From Malurus cyaneus samueli (lineage: Eukaryota > Chordata > Aves > Passeriformes > Maluridae): a DNA stretch of 64,000 bases. Numbering within the stretch: the first letter of the stretch is position 1; every line of letters starts with the position of its first letter. This document shows positions 57,595 to 64,000 of the stretch, in pieces. The notes under the pieces were generated by a model, which did no database searches, had not been told where the DNA came from, and worked only from the letters and a program-made list of their open reading frames with translations. Where the stretch lies: NCBI GenBank assembly GCA_009741485.1, contig CM019219.1, positions 3,411,143-3,475,142 on the forward strand, read 5' to 3'. The position numbers were made by a program, and so were the translations under genes.

Positions 57595-60500
57595 CTGGTA
57601 GAAGAAAATCACACAAAATATTAGTACTTTAGGAATTCGGTAATGATTAGAAGCGTGTTTTTTTCTTAATTTAGAAGTCAGGCAGTTCCCACCCCAACCC
57701 ATCAAACTTCACGCACATCATTCAATTTCCACAAATATCTTTAAATTCACAAAAATATTTATTTTGCAAACAAAAGCAATAAGGAGGCTTGTCTAAACAG
57801 ACAAAGAACTTACTGGTGTTGTGACCTGCTGGAATGGAGGAGTAGTGAGCCTGGAACCCTCTGAAGGAGTATCTGGAATCGCTGTGGAAGCGAACGCTCA
57901 TCATGTTTGAAGAGGACACGTATGTGGGAAAGGAACCAGAGCAGAACCTCCCGAGAAGTGGGGAGGAGTGGAGAGGCCCATCATAGACTTCAACATAGTC
58001 CTGCTGGCACGTGCCACTTTGCATCCTGGTGGGCAAACATCAGCACCTCGTCAAAACCATTTCAGAAACTCAGATTTCACTGCCTAACATGTGATAAAGT
58101 CTTTCAGTATTTAAAGTTTTTTTTATAGAAAGCCAAATTTAATCTGGCTTTAGCAGAAAACAGTGAGCAAAAAATGCAACAGCAATCCAGATTTTGATCT
58201 GGTCTTCCAGCTATGGATGTTATTGGAAGTATCTTTAAAATTGGGAAGGTTGCCTGTTTCAGATAAGTTTTCAGACTTCTCAGGTAGGTTTTGACTTTGA
58301 TATTTGCCTGGGGAATCAATGTTTTACTTACTCAATATCTCTGAATGTGAGCGTTACACGGAAATTGTTCTCTACTTGTATTTCCCACACGCAGTCAGCG
58401 TCATTTGGATAATCTCCAGGGTAGTTGGGACTCTGCAGTACCCCAGAGGAATCTGAGACGGAGCCACCGCAAAAATAAGGTGCTGCAGAGAGAAATGGGA
58501 AGGAATTTACTACTGCAAAATTCCGCAAAAGTCTTCTTTAGCTGTGTCTCACCCACAGCTGTCAAAAAGCAGGTCCCCTGCTGACTGCAGGTGATATTCT
58601 GTAGGAGCCAAATCAAAACAAATATTTGCTTTTGCTTTAGGTTTGCTTTCATGATGGATTTGGAGTTCCCACCGTGGTGGATTTCCATGCATGGTGTCAG
58701 ACTACCCTCTTCAGGCTGGGCTGGAAACACCTTGATGCTTTCTGTCCTTTTTTTACAGATGAGGTGGATTCTGGGAGGTGTCATGACAGTAGAAATGGGA
58801 GTGCCTTCCTTAACAGAAAGCCTCCCCTGGGTACTCTGCTGCTTCTCTTTACTCCCCTAAGGTCTTTGGAGGGTAAATAAGTTGAAAATTTTCTAGAAAA
58901 CTCTAATTTTATGGTATCAGATTGAAATAAACACTTCAGGCTGCTGGGAAAAGTCTTAAGTATAAACACAGCTGCAAAGAGCTGCAGTGTTCCTGCCAGC
59001 ATGAATGACATAATTCTTGTTAAACACACAGATAATCCTGAAAGTTCCTCTGTAGGAAGGTGAGCACAAGCTCAGAACATAAATCCTACAAGATGTGACA
59101 TTTAAAGGTGCTAATCCATTTTATATTCGGCTTAAAAAAGATCACCCACAATTGCAGTGGTATTGCCACAGAGACAAAAGACAAATTTAACAAATTGTGC
59201 AACAGGGAGACAGATAGACTACAAATTAGAAAGGTGAGAGCATTACCTGGTGGAGGTGATGAGGCAGCCACAGCAGCTGTGGGGTGAAGAAAGAAGAGGC
59301 ACAAATGAATAGTGTTGCTCAGGAGAAAGGTCCTGGGGCATAGACATGGCCCTGCCTTGGGGCACAGAGAGTTAAAATGGGGATCACAGGGAGCAGAAGA
59401 TGTGGGCAGAGAGGGCCATGAACTCCATAGCAGGCCCTCCAGTGCAAATGGAGGGACTTCTCTGCAAAAAGAACCTCATTTCTTCCAGTCATATTCCCAA
59501 AGCTAGAGCATGTCTAAGAAATATTCTGGTACTACCCATGCAGGAATTGAGACGATTAAGGCAGAATGAATGTGTTGCCTCTGATTGCAGTGAGAGGCAA
59601 TCCCTCCACAAAGAGTTTCATTAAACCAGCAATGCTGCAGAGTTCCTGCACTCAAAACACAGCTGCCCCCTTTGCCAGCTCTTCTCCATGCTCTGTTGGC
59701 AGCATCACTTTAGTTTGTGCTGGCCGGACTGGAGATGCTCAGGGCTGGGAGACTCCCTGCAGTGCAATCAGCTCTGGGAAGGGAGATCAGAGCATCAGGG
59801 AATGACAGTGACAGTGGACAGGGTTACCTGGAGTGCTGCTCTGTGATGTGGTAGCCAATGGTGTTGTGGTGATCACCTCTGCTGGGGTAGGGGCTGGTTC
59901 TGTGGTGGTCATGTTCAGATGGGTGGATGTCTCTGTAAGGGAGGTGATGAGTTCAATGCAATGGCAATGAAAATCAGAGGTGGATGATGGATGCCAGGAG
60001 AGAGGGTGAAGCTCTGTCCTGCTATTTCCACATCCAGACACCAGCCTGACCTGTCCCCAGTCCTGCCCCATCATCCCCAAAGAACAGCCCCCTCACTGGA
60101 CACCAACAGCAGAAGATGTGGAGACCCTACTGTTCACTCTCTGTGCAAAATGGGTTTTTGCAAGACACAGATTTCAGTCCCAGGCAGCACAAGTCCCCAG
60201 CTTTGTGTTTGTCCTGGTCCTACCAGGGGAGCTCAGCACGGCTGTTCCTGGGGACAGACCCAGACCCCGATGACAATGACACGCAAAGGGACAGTGTTCC
60301 CTGCTGGCCACCCACCTGCACAGATGACACTGGCATCCTCCACGTGCCCGCAGTTGTGCACGCCCCAGCCGTTGTGCCGGCACATCTGGAGCGAGGGCTC
60401 GTCCCCGCGGCACTGCACGTCGTCCAGGAAGATGCGGCCGGAGCCGAGGCCAAAGCGAGCGCTGCGTGGGGCGTCCACGGGCCGGCCACAGCCCAGCTGC

Positions 60501-63500
60501 CGGCACACCACCTGGGCATCCTGCAGGTCCCACTGGTCGTCACACACCGTCCCCCACGTGCTGCCGTCGTACAGCTCCACGCGGCCCTCGCAGCCGTTGC
60601 TGCCGCCCGACAGCCGCACGCTGGCACCTGGCACAGGGCGGGGTTGGGGTCACTCCAGTCTGGCACACACAGACCCCACTGCCACAACTGTTTCGGAGAT
60701 TTGCCCCTTGTGAGCATTATCTGGGTTGTTACAAATCCTAGGGGATCACGGGAGATTGGTGACTGTGTAAAGACCACTGGAATACATATGAGAGATGTGG
60801 CCTCCCCTGTGAATTGCTGCTGCTGTCCTGCTGGAGCTGCCTGAGGGCAGGGGTCACAGAGATACTGGGTCATTTGCAGAAAAGCCCTTTGAACCCCTTA
60901 GTGTGGCCATGTCCTGAGGGGGCACTCATGTACCCAAAATGTGTCATGGGCAGAGGGGACAAATAGCCTTGCACTGAGCAGGATCAGCCCTGTTGCATTT
61001 TCATGTTATGCTCTTGTGGCAGGTTGGGGCCTCACTTTAAAACTGGGCATAAGCTGGGGAAGCCGACTTACCACTTGTGAGTGGACCTTGAGGAGGAGGG
61101 GTTGGATTGGCGGCTGCAAAGAAAAAAAAGGGATTGAATGAAAGTGTAGTGAAGCAGCTGGCTTGTGGCAAGGTGTTGACACAGATGAGGACATGGTCAT
61201 GGTCATGGATGTGAACATGGTCATGGTCATGGATGTGAACATGATCATAGACATGGACATGAATAGCCCAGCTGGGGGATACAGGGCAAAGAGAGTGTGG
61301 AGCTCTGAGCTTACTTTCCCGTATTCAGACAGCAGCCTGACAATGCCCCAGTCCTGCCCTATCTTTCCCACTCTGCAATCCCTCAATCTGCTTTTTGCCA
61401 CCTCCCTACTCTGTCGTGGCTCTGCCCAGGCAGCTCAGCATGGCTGTCTCGCATAGAGGACACCAAAACCCATCTGATGGCGGCCACCCACCTGCACAGA
61501 TGACACTGGCATCCTCCACGTGCCCGCAGTTGTGCACGCCCCAGCCGTTGTGCCGGCACATCTGGAGCGAGGGCTCGTCCCCGCGGCACTGCACGTCGTC
61601 CAGGAAGATGCGGCCGGAGCCGAGGCCAAAGCGAGCGCTGCGTGGGGCGTCCACGGGCCGGCCACAGCCCAGCTGCCGGCACACCACCTGGGCATCCTGC
61701 AGGTCCCACTGGTCGTCACACACCGTCCCCCACGTGCCCGTCCGTACAGCTCCACGCGGCCCTCGCAGCCGTTGCTGCCGCCCGACAGCCGCACGCTGGC
61801 ACCTGGCACAGGGCAGGGTTGGGGTCACTCCAACCTGGCACACACAGACCCCACTGCCACAATTGTTTTGCAGATTTGTCCCATTTGAGCATGATCTGAG
61901 TTGTTACACACCCAAGGGGATCATGGGAGAGAATGGTGACTGTGTAAAGACCACTGGAATACATATGACAGATGTGGCCTCCCCTGTGAATTGCTGCTGC
62001 TGTCCTGCTGGAGCTGCCTGAGGGCAGGGTCATGGAGATCATGGCTCATTTGCAGAAAAGTCCTTTGAACCCCTTGAGTGTGGCCATGTCCTGAGGGGGC
62101 ACTCCTGTACCCAAAAGGTGTCATGGGCAGAGGGGACAAATATCCTTGCACTGAGCAGAATCAGCCCTGTTGCATTTTCATGTTATGCTCTTGTGCCAGG
62201 TTGGGGCCTCACTTTAAAACTGGGCATAAGCTGGGGAAGCCAGACTTACCAGTCGTGAGTGGACCTTGAGGAGGAGGGGTTGGATTGGCGGCTGCAAAGA
62301 AAGAAGAAGGATTGAACAAAAGTGTAGTGAGTGCAGCTGGCTTGTGGCAAGGTGCTGACACAGATGAGGACATGGTCATGGTCATGGATGTGAACATGGT
62401 CATGGTCATGGCTGTTGACATGGTCATGGACATGGACATGAATAGCCCAGCTGGAGGATACAGTATAAAGAGAGTGTGGAGATCTGTGCCTCCTTTCCCC
62501 CATTCTGACAGCAGCCTGACAATGCCCCAGTCCTGCCCTATCTTTCCCACTCTGCAATCCCTCAATCTGCTTTTTGCCACCTCCCTTCTCTTTCGTGTCT
62601 CTGCCCAGGCAGCTCAGCATGGCTGTCTCGCATAGAGGACACCAAAACCCATCAGATGGTCCCCACCCACCTGCACAGATGACACTGGCATCCTCCACAT
62701 GCCTGCAGTTGTGCACGCCCCAGCCGTTGTGCCAGCACATCTGGAGCGAGGGCTCGTCCCCGCGGCACTGCACGTCGTCCAGGAAGATGCGGCCGGAGCC
62801 GAGGCCAAAGTGTGCAGTGTCCAGCGCAGCCAGGGGCCGGCCACAGCCCAGCTGCCGGCACACCACCTGGGCATCCTGCAGGTCCCACTGGTCGTCACAC
62901 ACCGTCCCCCACGTGCTGCCGTCGTACAGCTCCACGCGGCCCTCGCAGCCGTTGCTGCCGCCCGACAGCCGCACGCTGGCACCTGGCACGGGGCACAAGG
63001 CACAAGGACCGGCTCACACCAGCCCGGCACTCTGCTGTCCCCACATGGGCCACTGCAACAGGGAGCCTGCGTGGCTGCTGCAAGGCCAGGGATGGCTCTG
63101 GGGGCTGGAATTACCTGTGGAATGTGGCCTGGCACTGGTGGGTGCTGAAGCTGTGGATGCAAATAAGAATTTGGTGTCAATGACAAAGGTTCCAAGCAGA
63201 ATTAGCATGTGCCATGCACCCAGAATAACTCATTTTCTAGGAGCCCCTCTCCTATGATTCCTGTAATACCTTGCAGAGAGAGATCTTAGATTTATCTGAA
63301 ATAACCATCGTGTCTTTGCAATTTCCCAGAGTGAACAGTGAGCGAGTGTGGACTCACACTTACCTGGTGTGCTCCCCTCTGCTGACATAGCTCTTGTCTC
63401 TGAAGTGGTCATCTCTGGTGAGATTATTATCTCTGGTGATGTTGTCGCCTCTGCTGAGGTTGTCATCTCTGGTGAACTCATCTCTAGTGAGGTGCTCATC

Positions 63501-64000
63501 TTTGCTGAGGTTGTCATCTCTGCTGATGTGGAGACCTCTGGTGTGGAAGTGGAGGGCACTGTGGTGGTCAGAAGTGGTGGGCTGGATATTTCTGATAAGG
63601 ACATGATTAGTGTAATGGACATGGACATAGATGTTAGGGTTAATCTTACATTTTGGGGAAGGTTTGAGCTGCATTCAGTGAGTGACAATGGACAGGGTTA
63701 CCTGCTCTGCTCTCTATTGTGGTGTCCTCTCTCGCTGCGGTGGTCGTATAAGGCAGTGTGGACAACAGTGGTAGGGCAGAGGATGACACTGCAGTGGTCA
63801 TATCAGGCAGTGTGGACAACAGTGGTAGGACAACAGTGGTCATCTCTGGTGAAGTGGACATCTCTCCTGCCGAGGTTGATTGTGGTGTGGCGGTTGTCAC
63901 CTCTGGGGTTGACACTGGCACTGTGCTAGCCAGCCCCTCTAGGAAGGACATCTCATCTCCGGGGGTTGATGGCACCATAGTGCTTGTCTGCATTGGGGAT
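56033..64000 (-). CDS. DMBT1: DMBT1 (SRCR-CUB-ZP mucosal glycoprotein), 3' part; 5' end outside window
   Basis: Fifteen exons (- strand) are visible: 63702->64000, 63364-63591, 63115-63150, 62671-62982, 62250-62291, 61492-61802, 61072-61113, 60316-60627, 59828-59932, 59247-59276, 58332-58482, 57814-58025, 57422-57594, 56921-57309 and 56033-56312. Order in the protein: Ser/Thr/Pro linkers, three SRCR domains separated by 14-residue Pro-rich linkers, further linkers, one CUB, a ZP domain, an SRAKR furin-type site, and the C-terminus [12 protein letters not shown]. The latter matches the characteristic DMBT1 ending (VDVVLGPIQLQ in human). DMBT1 (hensin, gp340) is a secreted pattern-recognition and epithelial-differentiation protein. 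Next to CUZD1 as in mammals. The SRCR exon 61492-61802 is one base short. Upstream SRCR exons may continue beyond the window. Confidence 0.92.
57814..58482 (-). CDS. DMBT1: CUB domain of DMBT1 (two exons)
   Basis: Exons 58332-58482 and 57814-58025. CUB features: [58 protein letters not shown] and [10 protein letters not shown]. The four cysteines are present. The exon split and phases equal those of CUB2 in CUZD1 (30824-30974 and 29918-30141). Confidence 0.9.
60316..60627 (-). CDS. DMBT1: DMBT1 SRCR exon 1 of 3 (most C-terminal)
   Basis: A full SRCR domain in one 312-base, phase-1 exon: [66 protein letters not shown] and ASVICAG. Eight cysteines, very GC-rich. It is nearly identical to the other two exons except for the variable [11 protein letters not shown] block, which is shared with exon 2 only. 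Confidence 0.93.
61190..61268. repeat. Intronic minisatellite (catggtcatggtcatggatg type)
   Basis: Tandem copies of a roughly 24-base unit built from atggtc and atggatgtgaac words. It lies in the intron between SRCR exons 1 and 2, with a matching array in the next module. Confidence 0.85.
61492..61802 (-). pseudogene. DMBT1: DMBT1 SRCR exon 2 of 3, one base missing
   Basis: Same domain as its neighbours, but 311 bases instead of 312. Around 61736-61743 the sequence after VELY differs from the other copies: CACGTGCCCGTCCGTACAGC where they have CACGTGCTGCCGTCGTACAG. The frame shifts before WGTVCDD. Everything downstream is conserved in the shifted frame. Either a collapsed-repeat or consensus error, or a real inactivating change in one module. 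Confidence 0.8.
62371..62446. repeat. Intronic minisatellite, second copy
   Basis: Same unit as 61190-61268, in the equivalent position of the next SRCR module, with small differences in word order. Confidence 0.85.
62671..62982 (-). CDS. DMBT1: DMBT1 SRCR exon 3 of 3
   Basis: Intact 312-base SRCR exon. It differs from the other two mainly in one short block ([11 protein letters not shown] instead of [11 protein letters not shown]) and in a few synonymous changes. The rest is essentially identical, including third codon positions. Confidence 0.93.
63364..63591 (-). CDS. DMBT1: DMBT1 Ser/Thr-rich linker exon with internal repeats
   Basis: A 228-base phase-1 exon encoding a mucin-like linker of variants of [13 protein letters not shown]. 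Built from 24- to 30-base direct repeats (atctctggtgatgttgtc type on +). Likely heavily O-glycosylated. Repeat-number differences between alleles or species would be expected. Confidence 0.85.
63702..64000 (-). CDS. DMBT1: DMBT1 Ser/Thr/Pro linker exon, cut by window end
   Basis: An open frame with GAGCAG|gtaacc donor encoding a Thr/Ser/Pro-rich stretch. It includes a duplicated 54-base segment that gives [13 protein letters not shown] and [13 protein letters not shown]. The upstream splice site lies beyond the window. Confidence 0.8.

Larger units (their letters stand above)
60316..62982 (-). repeat. Tandem SRCR modules, about 1.18 kb period
   Basis: SRCR exons begin at 60316, 61492 and 62671, that is 1176 and 1179 bases apart. 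Introns, the 42-base Pro-rich linker exons (61072-61113, 62250-62291) and an intronic minisatellite are duplicated with them. High intron similarity indicates recent duplication or ongoing conversion. Confidence 0.9.

Noticed and set aside
61163..61456. Met/Val/Asp repeat open frames across the intronic minisatellites
   Set aside because: These are a by-product of the atggtc repeat. The region is an intron between two SRCR exons with good splice sites.
63360..63674. Alternative-frame open reading (Arg/Asp-rich, [10 protein letters not shown] type) across the DMBT1 linker exon
   Set aside because: Tandem repeats whose unit is a multiple of three keep every frame open. Only the Ser/Thr frame joins neighbouring exons in phase.

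Overview
The window is vertebrate nuclear DNA, almost certainly from a bird (probably a songbird). It has spliced genes with GT-AG introns, several CR1 retrotransposon 3' ends of avian type, a CpG island, and an order of genes matching human 10q26.13 (DMBT1, CUZD1, C10orf88/PAAT). The outer part is AT-rich. The PAAT first exon and the DMBT1 SRCR exons are GC-rich.

Layout. (1) 1-18.3 kb: two ADAM9-like metalloprotease genes lie tail to tail as a very large inverted repeat. The arms run from about 1-6268 and 8757-15029 and are nearly identical; the roughly 2.5 kb spacer is more diverged. Copy A (+) carries three single-base deletions and is cut off at the window start. Copy B (-) keeps an open frame from signal peptide through the metalloprotease domain. 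It then loses a splice donor, so it would stop inside the disintegrin domain. Remnants of its cysteine-rich, membrane and tail exons fill the spacer. (2) 19.5-25 kb: opposed CR1 fragments, a CpG island and the PAAT gene (+). (3) 26.3-33.4 kb: CUZD1 (-), nine exons, CUB-CUB-ZP-membrane anchor, with one apparent homopolymer frameshift. (4) 35.1-45.1 kb: an unnamed secreted SRCR/mucin-like gene (-). I could assemble it from 22 exons with every intron phase matching. It contains ten tandem microexons and an unusual Cys-rich plus Pro/Phe/Arg/Trp-rich C-terminus. (5) 45-56 kb: mostly gene-free DNA with CR1 pieces, an unexplained direct repeat with a hairpin, and an LTR-like stretch. (6) 56.0-64.0 kb: the 3' part of DMBT1 (-), with three tandem SRCR modules, Ser/Thr/Pro linkers, one CUB and a ZP domain. 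It continues past the window end.

How the genes relate. CUZD1, the SRCR/mucin gene and DMBT1 all encode secreted or surface proteins of mucosal or glandular type, share phase-1 exon architecture, and lie on the same strand. CUZD1 and the SRCR/mucin gene also share a similarly placed TATA element. The most noteworthy items are the SRCR/mucin gene with its microexon array, the ADAM palindrome with its reciprocal lesions, and the recently amplified SRCR modules. Exon edges come from reading splice signals and phases by eye; no alignment or transcript was available.
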